From Mariniblastus sp. (GTDB lineage Bacteria > Planctomycetota > Planctomycetia > Pirellulales > Pirellulaceae), in contig JAKVBG010000013.1 in the NCBI GenBank assembly GCA_022447605.1, positions 1-64,000 of the forward strand: a stretch of 64,000 nt of DNA. The letters are read 5' to 3'. This document shows, piece by piece, positions 1-8,571 of this stretch; positions within the stretch are counted from its first letter, which is position 1, and each line of letters begins with the position of its first letter. The position numbers and the translations under genes are program-made. The notes beneath the pieces were generated by a model. The model was not told the origin of the DNA. It made no database searches and saw nothing but the letters and a program-made list of their open reading frames with translations.

Positions 1-1
1 G

Positions 2-262
2 ATCACGACCAAGCCGTACTTTTGTGGCTCCTCCTACATACGCCGAATGAGCCACTACTCAGCGGGCCCGTGGTGCGAGATCTGGGACGGGTTGTACTGG
101 CGATGGATTCACAAGAACGCCGAGCAACTGGCCCGGAATCCGCGGTGGGCCATGATGTGTCGCCAAGTCGAAAAGATGGAGGGAGCAACGTTGCGAACGC
201 ACCTGGCCAACGCCGAGCGTTTTCTTGCCTCGCTGGAAACGTCCGCGACCGCCGCGAACTGA
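2..262 (+). CDS. Photolyase/cryptochrome-related protein, C-terminal fragment
   Basis: Partial gene whose 5' part lies before the window; 86 residues remain. The fragment matches in outline the C-terminal end of the large photolyase/cryptochrome-related (PhrB, FeS-BCP) family: a KPY..GSSYIRRMS stretch, then an LYWRWIHKN helix and an ARNPRWAMMCRQVEKM segment, ending in a short Ala-rich tail. In iron-sulfur members the loop after the YI.RMS segment carries a CxxC and a further Cys; here the loop is shortened to HYSAGPWCEIWDG with a single Cys, so cluster binding looks lost or changed. The likely role is light-dependent DNA repair or blue-light sensing using FAD. The family call rests on a short tail only. 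Confidence 0.55.
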   Translation: MTTKPYFCGSSYIRRMSHYSAGPWCEIWDGLYWRWIHKNAEQLARNPRWAMMCRQVEKMEGATLRTHLANAERFLASLETSATAAN

Positions 263-315
263 AAAGGTGCCAAGCGAGCTGCGAGGCGGCCGCGGATGAA
301 ATTTCTCTTGCCGGG

Positions 316-588
316 TCAACGAGAGCGAAGATGTCGCACGAGGCACCGCGCCAACAGGTTGGGACTCGGTGACAACTTGAGTGTGAACCCGCGCCAGCCG
401 AGATACCAGTGCCAACCGAGTGCCTCTGCTGGTTCTACCAATGAGGCGAGCTCGGGTGGCAGACCGCGACGGAAAAGCCGCCAAGCAGCCGAAAGCCTTG
501 GCAATCTCAACACGACACGCCCCTCCAGGAAATCAACTTGAAGGGTCATTTTGGGACCGCTTGCGCGGATCGTTCCATCAATCCTCAC
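316..588 (-). CDS. Possible small hypothetical protein, coupled to the gene upstream
   Basis: A 90-codon frame that opens with GTG overlapping the TGA stop of the preceding minus-strand gene (GTGA), an arrangement typical of translational coupling. The product is basic and Trp/Leu-rich (GWHWYLGWRGF near the middle) with no motif I recognise. There is no clear ribosome binding site of its own. It fills a stretch that would otherwise be 300 bases without a gene. It could equally be a chance frame in GC-rich DNA. Confidence 0.3.
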   Translation of the reverse strand: MRIDGTIRASGPKMTLQVDFLEGRVVLRLPRLSAAWRLFRRGLPPELASLVEPAEALGWHWYLGWRGFTLKLSPSPNLLARCLVRHLRSR

Positions 589-797
589 CGGGAGTTAACC
601 TGCTTGTCGCTGGTGGTCACTTTGAGTCGTCCATCGAGTACCCACTCGGCGTGTTCCGCCTCGTCACCCGTACCACTCGGTATCTGGACGTGCATGTTTT
701 CAAATTCATAACTGATTTCCGCGTTGTTACCCGTCAGTCTGTCGTACAGGCCTACCGCCAGTTCCGGCCAGTTTCTGGTGTGTTGTCGATCCGACAT
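585..797 (-). CDS. Small hypothetical protein (70 aa)
   Basis: The start is set by a strong GAGGAG ribosome binding site just upstream of the ATG that opens MSDRQHTRNWPEL; the frame stays open further upstream but without such a site. The protein is acidic and soluble, with no signal peptide, membrane segment or Cys motif. It holds a YDRLTGNNAEISYEFENM segment followed by a possible beta-hairpin (WVLDGRLKVTTS). I do not recognise the family. Its GTGA overlap with the next frame suggests a two-gene unit. Confidence 0.6.
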   Translation of the reverse strand: MSDRQHTRNWPELAVGLYDRLTGNNAEISYEFENMHVQIPSGTGDEAEHAEWVLDGRLKVTTSDKQVNSR

Positions 798-950
798 AGC
801 AAACTCCTCGGTGAAAGAAATGGGTGGAGATATCAGGACCGCAAGGAACCGGACCGCATAACCGATTTTCTCCAGCAGGGTCATCCTGCTTCCTGCTGGT
901 GACGACCGTTTCACCGGTCGAGCCTGCCTTCCCGGGGACCTGGTCGCGGT

Positions 951-1529
951 TTAGCTCCGTAAGCGATTCACCGTGTCAACGAGCTTGATCGCCATCTGGT
1001 CGACCATCGAATAATGATGTTCATTGAAGAGTGTCCCGTCATCGGCGAATGCCTGATCGATCTGGGGAATGGCCAACTGGTCAGGCAGGACCAGCACCTT
1101 GATGTTGGAGAGGATGACCCGCGCCGTGACCAGTCCCCGAATCCCACCCAAACGACCGGGTGAGGCGGCCAGCAGGAGGGCAACTTTTCCATCAAAACAG
1201 TCCAGGGGTGCTCGGTCCTCTTCCGGTCGGGAGACCCAGTCGATCGTATTTTTCAAGACGGCCGTGATCGAGCTGTTGTACTCGGGACAGCCCACGATCA
1301 AGCCGTCGTGTTGGCGGAACAAATCCTTCAGCAGCCGGCCATTCTCCGGTAAACCGTGTTCCTCCTCGAGATCGGCGTCGTAGATCGGCAGCGCGTAATC
1401 GCGCAGATCGATCAGGGTGACTTCGGCACCCGCCTGGCGTGCCCGTTCCGCTGCGAACTGAACCAGTTGCTTGTTGTATGAGCCGCTTCGCAAGCTGCCG
1501 GCAAAAGCGAGGATCTTGACGTGTGACAT
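951..1529 (-). CDS. NADPH-dependent FMN reductase family protein
   Basis: A flavodoxin-fold oxidoreductase of 192 residues. The FMN phosphate loop GSLRSGSYN (residues 11-19) and the flavin-contacting PEYNSS (82-87), followed by LKNTIDW, are the hallmarks of the NADPH-dependent FMN reductase/chromate reductase (ChrR/YieF, azoreductase) family. Such enzymes use NAD(P)H to reduce FMN, quinones or xenobiotics in the cytoplasm. I start at MSHVKIL because family members begin right before this beta strand; an upstream in-frame ATG would add 16 residues without homology. It stands alone between two small minus-strand genes, so the substrate cannot be inferred. Confidence 0.9.
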   Translation of the reverse strand: MSHVKILAFAGSLRSGSYNKQLVQFAAERARQAGAEVTLIDLRDYALPIYDADLEEEHGLPENGRLLKDLFRQHDGLIVGCPEYNSSITAVLKNTIDWVSRPEEDRAPLDCFDGKVALLLAASPGRLGGIRGLVTARVILSNIKVLVLPDQLAIPQIDQAFADDGTLFNEHHYSMVDQMAIKLVDTVNRLRS

Positions 1530-1641
1530 GAGGTTCCCCTTTTTGGTAACAAAGGCCAGGTTGGGTTGGTGAATCACCGAACCGTGCCTAATATACCAAG
1601 GTTCCGCGCAACAGCAGCACGACTCGATTTCGGATTGCCGC

Positions 1642-1899
1642 TTAGCCGTTTTTCCGGGTCACCAGGTATTGCAGGAATGAACTGATGCCGGCGAACTTGT
1701 AGTCCTGGTCAACGTAATGTTCGATCACGTAGAACATGAAATAGTAGAGCCGGGCCGCTGCCCAGATCGCCAGGGCCAACAGCAGGCCAATTTTCCACGA
1801 TCCCGCCTCGTACAGGATTAGACCACTGGCCACAATCAGGATGACCAGGAACAGGAATCCCTTGCCGTAGATCCATTTCGGATTTTTCAGGTCGGTCAT
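1642..1899 (-). CDS. Small two-helix membrane protein (85 aa)
   Basis: A short protein with two hydrophobic stretches: FLFLVILIVASGLILYEAG (about residues 15-33) and IGLLLALAIWAAARLYYFMF (about 37-56). A charged C-terminal part ends TRKNG. The N-terminus MTDLKNPKWIYGKG has no signal-peptidase site, so an integral inner-membrane hairpin is likely. An ACGGAGC ribosome binding site precedes the ATG. I do not recognise the family. Confidence 0.7.
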   Translation of the reverse strand: MTDLKNPKWIYGKGFLFLVILIVASGLILYEAGSWKIGLLLALAIWAAARLYYFMFYVIEHYVDQDYKFAGISSFLQYLVTRKNG

Positions 1900-2205
1900 A
1901 CTTGGCTCCGTTGCGGGGTGAGACGTTTCACCGTCCAGTCGATTTTATTCTGTTACTGGGAACCGGCCAGCAAGGATGTCTGTCTACAAGACGCCGGACG
2001 CGACGGTTGACGTGTTAATGGCGTCGTTTTTAGGTTGAGTCCATGAGCCGATTTGTGGACAGGCTGGCCCCAAGCCGGGGACAGGGCGAAGCTGGGATCA
2101 AGGCGTGCTGCCGCAAGGTCGCCGCCGGGCGCCGTGGACGGTAAAATAATTTCCGCGCTAAACGGGGCCGTGTTTTATGGGAAGGTTGTTTGAGGAGATA
2201 GGTTC
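1900..2205. other. Divergent intergenic region
   Basis: About 306 bases between two genes transcribed away from each other. It must hold promoters for both, but I see no promoter pair strong enough to mark. A GAGGAG ribosome binding site lies at its right edge for the plus-strand gene. Confidence 0.5.
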
Positions 2206-3306
2206 ATGTTACGACAGATTTTGATTTTCGGGTGGTTCTGGTCTGCCTGTCTGCTCTTGCCCGTTTCCCTGCTATCGGGCCAGGAAACAGAGAGCGCTGC
2301 TGCGGCCGATTGGGAGAAGGAGACAGCCCAAAAAGAGATCGATGGCATGCGGCGGTACGCCTGGGTTATCTCTGAGAGTATCGCCAATGCCCTGCAGCAG
2401 GCGCCGACCGATCAGTTTCCCGGTATCCACGCCTGGCTTGCCGATTTTCGCCAGGCCCGTCAAGCGATCGACCCGGAAACGGATCCCGGCCAGTGGGAGG
2501 CGATCGATCTTGAGGCCCTCGTGTCGCGCAACCCGAATTACTGGTCGGCTGTCTGCGAAGTGGCCCCGGCCAACCCGCTGATGATGTGGTTGCATTCCAG
2601 CCTGTACGCCGTCAATGGGGAGGTGCCACGAACGTCCTATTTGCAGACCTTGGCGCTGCATTCACCCGTCGAATCGAAGTGGAAGAAAGAGATGCAGCGC
2701 TTGCTCGTTTCCTCGACGCGGCTCAATCGACTGGGGAGCCAGGCGTTGCCGACCGGCATCGAGTTTTTTCGTGAAGAGAAATTTGATCAGGCAGCCCAGG
2801 TCTTTGAAGATGTCCTCAGTGTGATCCCCTCGCATTCGATTTCACTCTACGAGTTGGGCAATGCCCAGCGGAAGATCGACTCGGGGCAGGCGTGGCAAGT
2901 CAAGTCACAGGCCTCGTTCGATCGGGCCAAGCGGGCCGACCCTTTCCGAATCGAAGCGTACCAGGGTGATTTCAGTCGAGAAGCATTCGAAGCGTTTGGT
3001 AATCTGCGTTCGAAAACCTTGCCGGCCTGGCGGCAGTTTCAGCAGCGGGCACCGGAACAGGACACGCTACCTCAATTGGAGGCCCTGTCGGTCGATCTGC
3101 AGGCCGGGGGAGTGCACGAACTCGCCCTGGTAGTGCGTCAGCTGGCCGTCGCACACCGCGATGGTTCGTACAACGACGAGGATCGGGCATTCCTCGAAAC
3201 GAACCTCCAGCGATTGTTACCCGAGGCGGATGTCAAAAAAATTCTGACCCAGCTGCAGACGCAAACGGGTGTGTTGAACCTGCATGACCTGTTGCCCGGT
3301 AAATGA
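2206..3306 (+). CDS. Exported TPR-like hypothetical protein
   Basis: Begins with a classic signal peptide (MLRQILIFGWFWSACLLLP, cleavage probably after the LLSGQ region) and a GAGGAG ribosome binding site. The mature part is alpha-helical. A central stretch, GIEFFREEKFDQAAQVFEDV followed by SISLYELGNAQRKI, has the spacing of tetratricopeptide repeats, so a periplasmic protein-protein scaffold is the best guess. No enzymatic motif is visible. It converges with the lipoprotein gene 18 bases beyond, so the two are independent transcription units. Confidence 0.75.
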   Translation: MLRQILIFGWFWSACLLLPVSLLSGQETESAAAADWEKETAQKEIDGMRRYAWVISESIANALQQAPTDQFPGIHAWLADFRQARQAIDPETDPGQWEAIDLEALVSRNPNYWSAVCEVAPANPLMMWLHSSLYAVNGEVPRTSYLQTLALHSPVESKWKKEMQRLLVSSTRLNRLGSQALPTGIEFFREEKFDQAAQVFEDVLSVIPSHSISLYELGNAQRKIDSGQAWQVKSQASFDRAKRADPFRIEAYQGDFSREAFEAFGNLRSKTLPAWRQFQQRAPEQDTLPQLEALSVDLQAGGVHELALVVRQLAVAHRDGSYNDEDRAFLETNLQRLLPEADVKKILTQLQTQTGVLNLHDLLPGK

Positions 3307-3324
3307 TGTTGGTCAAACGGGTCC

Positions 3325-3981
3325 TCATTCCTTATCGGTGGGGCCTCGTTGATTGGTGCAAATGAACCAGCCGCCGTTCTGTTCGCCAATCCACCAGCCG
3401 CTCAGGCGACCCGAGATGGGTGGTTTCAAGTCGCGCATCTCCCAGTCGTACTGGACATTGATCTCGTGCGTGACGGCGGGTGATCTTACCCAACGAATGC
3501 CGTCGACTGTCTGTTCCCTAAGTCGCAAGGGAAGAGGTTCCTCGAGCCGCTGGATGATCAATCGCTTGATACCCCAGCGTTCTTTGTCGATGCCCATCTT
3601 ATTGAAGGAAAAGACTTCCTCTTCCATTTCTTCCCGCTGTTCCTGCGGTGTCGTGTTGGCATAACCCCGTGAAGTTTCCGCTCGGTAATACAGTCGTTGC
3701 AAAGCGTCGTGGTCCTCCTGATGAATCGCCCGCAACATCTGCGCGACCAACTCTTCCGCCGTTTTGGGTGCCACAAAATCGGCCGCCGCCACGATCTGGC
3801 GGGGGCCGGACAAACCGGTGGGAGTTCCGACCCGTCCTTGCCGGGAGCCTGACTGGGGCTGTGCTACCGACGAATCGGCTGCGCTGGCAGGCTTTCGCTG
3901 ATCTGCCATCGGCGGTCGCTGGCAACCGGCCGAACAGACCGACAGGAACAACAGGCTCCAGGTTGCAACACGAATCATCAT
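3325..3981 (-). CDS. Predicted lipoprotein (218 aa)
   Basis: A type II signal peptide is clear: MMIRVATWSLLFLSVCSAGC places a lipobox (CSAGC) at the end of the hydrophobic stretch, so the mature N-terminal Cys would be lipidated. A linker rich in Ser, Gln and Pro follows. Then comes a compact domain of about 150 residues starting near KTAEELVAQMLRAIHQED, which reads like an NTF2-like/SnoaL fold, ending in GWWIGEQNGGWFICTNQRG. Such domains in lipoproteins are usually ligand-binding or structural. No catalytic residues can be named. Confidence 0.75.
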   Translation of the reverse strand: MMIRVATWSLLFLSVCSAGCQRPPMADQRKPASAADSSVAQPQSGSRQGRVGTPTGLSGPRQIVAAADFVAPKTAEELVAQMLRAIHQEDHDALQRLYYRAETSRGYANTTPQEQREEMEEEVFSFNKMGIDKERWGIKRLIIQRLEEPLPLRLREQTVDGIRWVRSPAVTHEINVQYDWEMRDLKPPISGRLSGWWIGEQNGGWFICTNQRGPTDKE

Positions 3982-4041
3982 TGTCTCCAGGTTCAGGATC
4001 GGTTTGGCGATGGGGTATCGGTCGGGATTGAAAACCTTGTC

Positions 4042-4419
4042 TCAGCGGCGTGGCCAGAAGGGTACATTGTCGAAGAAAACAGGAATCGGCTGTAACTCAA
4101 AGGTGAGCCGGTAATCGACCGGGATATAACGCCAGTAGACGCCCGGTTTTAGTTGCTCGGCCGCGTCCTGAAAGCGACCTCGTTCGTCTTCAACTCCCAG
4201 CCAGAAGATGATCCCCAGGGCCTCCAGGTAATCGCTGGTCGTGACGGCTGTCCGCCAGTGGTAATAATCCGTATCAAAGAAAACGTACTGGATCTGTACC
4301 TTGTAGATGGGCAGGTAGAAGAAATCATCATCGGCCTGGGCCGACTTCTGATCCAGACTGGTCAAACAGGTCGTGGCCGCGGCAAACAGGATTGCCAACA
4401 GGAATTTTTTGCGGAACAT
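4042..4419 (-). CDS. Small exported hypothetical protein (125 aa)
   Basis: The frame runs back into the tRNA gene, so the true start must be the ATG before FRKKFLLAILFAAATTC, which has an AAGGAAAG ribosome binding site and starts a good Sec signal peptide (likely cleaved after AQA, before DDDFFYL). The mature domain of about 95 residues is aromatic-rich and mostly beta, with no recognised motif. It lies downstream of tRNA-Val on the same strand. Confidence 0.7.
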   Translation of the reverse strand: MFRKKFLLAILFAAATTCLTSLDQKSAQADDDFFYLPIYKVQIQYVFFDTDYYHWRTAVTTSDYLEALGIIFWLGVEDERGRFQDAAEQLKPGVYWRYIPVDYRLTFELQPIPVFFDNVPFWPRR

Positions 4420-4647
4420 CTTAAGCCCTTTCCTTGTGTCGATCGGATTTGATAGAAGGAACACTGCCAGTGGGCCCGGCGACCCGTCAAACAAAGTTTT
4501 GAGAATTTTCCCGCACGACCTGCCGGGGCGGCGAAAGAGGCGGGAAAAGCGATGAAAACCGACTGCCTCGACGGCTGCAGGGAGAGGGCAAAGATACCGA
4601 AAGGCGCAAAAAAACTCTCGGATGCCGATGGCAGCCGAGAGCTTCAG

Positions 4648-4721
4648 TGGGCGGTATTGGACTTGAACCAACGACCTCCACGATGTCAACGTGGCGCTCT
4701 AGCCAGCTGAGCTAACCGCCC
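4648..4721 (-). tRNA. tRNA-Val (anticodon GAC)
   Basis: A complete cloverleaf is readable on the minus strand: acceptor stem GGGCGGT paired with ACCGCCC, D-arm GCTC..GAGC, anticodon stem CCACG/CGTGG enclosing the loop TTGACAT (anticodon GAC, reading GUC and GUU valine codons), and T-arm GTTGG-TTCAAGT-CCAAT. The discriminator base is A. No CCA is encoded. Confidence 0.95.
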
Positions 4722-4950
4722 GAATTCCCGATTCCCGTTGGGACGGCTCTGGGCAGCCCGCTTGGTAATCAGGCGTGCCATTCTAACCCATCCCGGCCAG
4801 TTGTGTATTGGTATTCTGAAAATGCGACGGGCTCCTTTGCCTGGGTGATCCTCGACATAAGTGGCCCGGTGACGGCCACCAGGGCCGGAGATTTTGTGGG
4901 GAATCGATCTGACTCGTTTTTTGCCGCTTGAAATCTCGTCCGATCGGCGT

Positions 4951-4978
4951 TTGAGACATTCGCCATACGTTCTATACT
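4951..4978 (+). promoter_or_regulatory. Candidate sigma70-type promoter for thrS
   Basis: TTGAGA (-35), a 16-base spacer and TATACT (-10), placing transcription start about 70 bases before the thrS start codon. Judged by consensus only. Confidence 0.55.
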
Positions 4979-5055
4979 GATCGGCTCGCGGATCGGAGGC
5001 AGTTTGTGGATGTCACGAGTACCGCGGCCAGTGGTCCTTACAGAAAACGAACATT

Positions 5056-7125
5056 ATGGCTTCCGTCACGTTACCCGATGGCAGTGTCAAAGAGTTTCCC
5101 GACAGCATCACGATCAAGAAAGTGGCCAAAAGCATTGGCTCGCGCCTGGCCAAAGATGCCTTGTGGGGGGAGATCGACCAGCAGCCCCTCCCGCTCGATT
5201 ACGAGATTGGCCAGGCAGACCAGGTCAACCTGAAGATCATCACCCGCACGGATCCGGCCTCACTGGCCACGATGCGACACTCCTGTGCCCATGTGATGGC
5301 CCGCGCTGTGATGCGGATCAAGAAAGGGGTTCAGCTCGCCTTTGGACCTACGATCGAAAGCGGGTTCTACTACGACTTTGAGATGGAAGATCCACTGACC
5401 GAGGAAGATTTTCCGGCCATCGAAGCGGAGATGAAAAAGATCATCGAGATGGACGAGCCGTTTGAGCGGATGGAGCGTCCCCGAGATGAAGCACTGCAGG
5501 TCTGTCGCGACATGCAGCAGGATTTCAAGGTGGAACATATCACGGAAGGTTTGGCCGACCACGAATCGTTGTCGTTTTACCAGCAGGGTGAATTCCTCGA
5601 TCTCTGCCGCGGACCCCATATCCCTTCGCCCAAGTCGATCGGCGCTTTCAAACTGTTGACCATTGCCGGTGCTTACTGGAAAGGGGATCAGTCCCGCCAG
5701 CAGTTGCAGCGCCTGTACGCGACTGCTTTTTTCACCGAAGACGAACTGGCGGCCCACCTGGAGTTGTTGGAGGAAGCCAAGAAGCGCGACCATCGCGTAT
5801 TGGGCAAGCGACTCGGTCTGTTTCATATCGACGAAATGGTGGGGCAGGGCCTGATCCTCTGGGCGCCCAAGGGGGCTTTTGTCCGGCAGAAGCTGCAGGA
5901 TTTTATTTCCATGCACCTGACACGGCAGGGTTACAAGCAGGTCTTCACACCCCACATTGGCAAACTGGACCTCTACAAGACGAGTGGCCATTTTCCGTAT
6001 TACCAGGAGAGCCAGTACCCGCCCCTGATCCCCCGAGAACAGCTCAGCCATCTGGCCGAGGAAGGTTGCACCTGTGGGGAACTGGCCAACCTGATGAAAG
6101 AGGGTGAGATTGATGGCTACCTTTTGAAGCCGATGAACTGCCCACACCACATCAAGATTTACCAGTCCCAGCAACATAGTTACCGGGACCTGCCCATTCG
6201 CCTGTCTGAATTTGGAACGGTTTACCGTTGGGAACAGTCGGGTGAAATTGGTGGCCTGACACGTGTGCGAGGTTTTACCCAGGATGACGCCCACCTATTC
6301 GTCACCCAGGAACAGTTGGCCGACGAATTGGCTGGCTGCCTGGAATTGGTGAAGATCATTTTTGCGGCGATGGGGATGGAGGATTACCGGGTTCGTGTCG
6401 GGTTGCGGGATCCCGACAGCAGCAAGTATGTGGGCGACCCGGCTCACTGGGATCTGGCCGAGCAGGCTTGCCGTGATGCGGCAGTGAGTTTAGGCAAGGA
6501 GTTTAAAGAGGAGCCTGGCGAAGCGGCGTTTTACGGGCCGAAGATCGATTTTGTGGTTCGCGATTGTATTGGCCGCCAATGGCAACTCGGTACCGTCCAA
6601 GTCGACTATAATTTGCCGGAACGCTTTGGCCTTGAGTACATTGGAGCCGACAATAAAACCCATCGGCCGATCATGATCCACCGGGCTCCGTTCGGTTCGA
6701 TGGAGCGGTTTATTGGTGTCCTGATTGAGCATTTCGCCGGGGCGTTCCCGCTCTGGCTGGCCCCCGAACAGGCCCGTATCGTGACCGTCAGCCAAAAGGC
6801 TGAGGAGTATGCTCGCCAGGTCCAACAGCAGATGAGTGAGGCGGGGCTGCGAGTCGAGGGTGACTACCGGAGTGAAAAGCTGGGCGCCAAGATCCGTGAT
6901 GCCCAACTTGAGTTGATTCCCTATATGTTGATCATTGGTCCCCGCGATGCCGAAGCGGGCACCGTGTCGGTGCGGGACAGGATCGAGGGAGACCTGGGAG
7001 CGATGCCCGTTGCCGAAGCGATTGCTAAGTTTCAGGAAGAAGTGGCGGAAAAACGGGTCAAGCAGGTCGTGAGAAACACGGCTGTGGCGGAACCGACTGT
7101 CTCGGATGTTCAAAACGAGTATTGA
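5056..7125 (+). CDS. thrS: Threonyl-tRNA synthetase
   Basis: A 689-residue class II aminoacyl-tRNA synthetase with the full ThrRS layout. An N-terminal TGS domain (VTLPDGSVKEFP at residues 4-15) is followed by the second additional (editing) domain, with HSCAHVMARAV carrying the HxxxH-type editing motif. The catalytic core contains MNCPHH (zinc-ligand Cys), motif 2 around RWEQSGEIGGLTRVRGF and TQDDAHLF, and motif 3 GSMERFIGVLIEHF. A C-terminal anticodon-binding domain completes it. It charges tRNA-Thr in the cytoplasm. It lies just upstream of infC, as in many bacteria, but rpmI and rplT do not follow. No T-box leader is evident in the short 5' region. Confidence 0.97.
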   Translation: MASVTLPDGSVKEFPDSITIKKVAKSIGSRLAKDALWGEIDQQPLPLDYEIGQADQVNLKIITRTDPASLATMRHSCAHVMARAVMRIKKGVQLAFGPTIESGFYYDFEMEDPLTEEDFPAIEAEMKKIIEMDEPFERMERPRDEALQVCRDMQQDFKVEHITEGLADHESLSFYQQGEFLDLCRGPHIPSPKSIGAFKLLTIAGAYWKGDQSRQQLQRLYATAFFTEDELAAHLELLEEAKKRDHRVLGKRLGLFHIDEMVGQGLILWAPKGAFVRQKLQDFISMHLTRQGYKQVFTPHIGKLDLYKTSGHFPYYQESQYPPLIPREQLSHLAEEGCTCGELANLMKEGEIDGYLLKPMNCPHHIKIYQSQQHSYRDLPIRLSEFGTVYRWEQSGEIGGLTRVRGFTQDDAHLFVTQEQLADELAGCLELVKIIFAAMGMEDYRVRVGLRDPDSSKYVGDPAHWDLAEQACRDAAVSLGKEFKEEPGEAAFYGPKIDFVVRDCIGRQWQLGTVQVDYNLPERFGLEYIGADNKTHRPIMIHRAPFGSMERFIGVLIEHFAGAFPLWLAPEQARIVTVSQKAEEYARQVQQQMSEAGLRVEGDYRSEKLGAKIRDAQLELIPYMLIIGPRDAEAGTVSVRDRIEGDLGAMPVAEAIAKFQEEVAEKRVKQVVRNTAVAEPTVSDVQNEY

Positions 7126-7182
7126 CCACCGTGTCTGGCCAGGTCGACGAAAAGTAAAAGGTCCGTTTTGAGTCGAATTCGG

Positions 7183-7212
7183 TTGACGGACAGGCTAACT
7201 GTCAGGCATACT
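7183..7212 (+). promoter_or_regulatory. Candidate promoter for infC with palindromic spacer
   Basis: TTGACG, 18 bases, CATACT, about 155 bases before the infC start. The spacer holds the inverted repeat GACAG-gctaa-CTGTC, which could be an operator. Consensus reading only. Confidence 0.4.
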
Positions 7213-7367
7213 TTGAGTAGCTCCGGACGGGAACCACGGTTCCTTTGGCCCGATTCGTCTCCCTGGGGGAAATGATTGGCCGTATACCGGGGCGACATCA
7301 TTGACGGGTCCGTGGTGATTGCCGCCCGTCGAGGTGAGTTTCCAACCAGATTTGAAAGGAAAAACCA

Positions 7368-7871
7368 ATCAGCCGAGAACAGAACCGTATCAATGATCAA
7401 ATTCGTATTACCCCTATCCGAGTTATCGATAATGAAGGTAATCAACTAGGAATCATTCCCACCCAGGACGCCCTGGATAAGGCCCGCGAGGCCGGCTTGG
7501 ATCTTGTGGAAGTCGCTCCCGAAGCGAAACCGCCCGTTTGCCGCATCATGGATTACGGCAAGTTCAGGTACGAGAAAAGCAAGCGGAATGCCAAGGGGAA
7601 ACAGCATCACGCCAAGCTGAAAGAGATTCGGTTGCGGCCGAAAACGGGCCAGCACGACATTGATTTCAAGGTCAAGAAGGCGATTGGTTTTCTGGAACAC
7701 AAGGACAAGGTCCAGGTCACCGTTCTGTTTCGGGGACGGGAAATGGCTCACATCGAAGAGGGTCGCAAGGTGATGGAAGGGATCATTGCCCAATTGGAAG
7801 AATATGGCAAAGTAGAATCCTTCCCTTCCCAGCAATCCCGGCGAATGATCTGCACCATCGCACCCAAATAA
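7368..7871 (+). CDS. infC: Translation initiation factor IF-3, apparent AUC start codon
   Basis: IF-3 binds the 30S subunit and proofreads the initiator codon-tRNA pair. Homology starts at [16 protein letters not shown], the same element as NRINGEIR in E. coli IF-3, and runs through [24 protein letters not shown], the linker and the C-terminal domain to the end (167 residues, normal for the family). No ATG, GTG or TTG exists between the in-frame TGA at 7353 and the conserved N-terminus. An ATC codon six codons before NRIN sits seven bases after an AAAGGA ribosome binding site. A rare AUU/AUC start is the known device for IF-3 autoregulation in other bacteria. The first ATG or TTG would delete the N-terminal domain. 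Confidence 0.9.
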   Translation: MSREQNRINDQIRITPIRVIDNEGNQLGIIPTQDALDKAREAGLDLVEVAPEAKPPVCRIMDYGKFRYEKSKRNAKGKQHHAKLKEIRLRPKTGQHDIDFKVKKAIGFLEHKDKVQVTVLFRGREMAHIEEGRKVMEGIIAQLEEYGKVESFPSQQSRRMICTIAPK

Positions 7872-7900
7872 CAGGCTTGGCAGCCGGTTGAAGCGTGGCG

Positions 7901-7938
7901 AAAAAATGGATCCTGGGGCGGTCGGGCTCAGGGATCGA
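7901..7938 (-). terminator. Intrinsic terminator of pyrE
   Basis: On the minus strand GATCCCTG pairs with CAGGATC (one bulged C), followed by ATTTTTT. The left arm overlaps the last codons and stop of pyrE. Confidence 0.6.
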
Positions 7939-8494
7939 TTCCCAGGTCACTCAGCGTTAGCAGGCTGTCGAACCGAATGCCCTCGGATTCAAATTTTTCT
8001 CGTCCGCCAGCCTGACGGTCAATAATCGTGATGATTCGTTCCACCTTGAGACCGAAATCACGAGCGTGCTGAATCGCCCTCAGCGAGCTGCCGCCCGAGG
8101 TGATGACATCCTCAAGGATGGCCACCCGGTCGCCTGCCTGGACGGGACCTTCGACCTGGCGCCCGGTCCCATGATCTTTGCTCTCCTTGCGTACAATAAA
8201 TCCCCGAAACGAATGGCCTGCCTGCCAAGCCCGGGTGATCACGGCAGCCGTAATCGGGTCGGCCCCGATTGCCATGCCGCCTACTGCATCCGGAAGATCG
8301 GGCTGCAGCAACTCGAGGATTCCGGCAGCAATCTGGTTGGCGCCCTCACCGCTGAGTGTCAGCTTGCGGCAATCGAGGTAAAAATTAGCCTTGGCTCCCG
8401 AGGCCAGGGTAAAATCACCAAACGACAACGCGTATTCTTTGACCAATTCAATCAAGCGGCTCCGGTCGTACAATATCTGGTTCGCAAGGGTCAT
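7928..8494 (-). CDS. pyrE: Orotate phosphoribosyltransferase
   Basis: Type I phosphoribosyltransferase of 188 residues that joins orotate to PRPP to give OMP in pyrimidine synthesis. FGDFTLASGAKANFYLDCRK (residues 25-44) is the orotate-side signature, VRKESKDHGTG (101-111) is the catalytic flexible loop with its Lys residues, and VAILEDVITSGGSSL (124-138) is the PRPP-binding motif. I start at MTLANQIL because it is preceded by a GGAG site and matches the family N-terminus; an upstream in-frame ATG would add 28 unrelated residues. It is divergent from the sulfatase-like gene next door, and no other pyr gene lies nearby. Confidence 0.95.
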   Translation of the reverse strand: MTLANQILYDRSRLIELVKEYALSFGDFTLASGAKANFYLDCRKLTLSGEGANQIAAGILELLQPDLPDAVGGMAIGADPITAAVITRAWQAGHSFRGFIVRKESKDHGTGRQVEGPVQAGDRVAILEDVITSGGSSLRAIQHARDFGLKVERIITIIDRQAGGREKFESEGIRFDSLLTLSDLGIDP

Positions 8495-8571
8495 CAAGGG
8501 TCTCCGCGTGAAAGGGCTTTCTGCTCTAATGTTCCTGACAGTCCTGTATTCGTCAACCAACCAGACTCCCC

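Noticed and set aside
5260..6294. 344-codon frame on the minus strand
   Set aside because: Lies entirely inside thrS, which is unambiguous.
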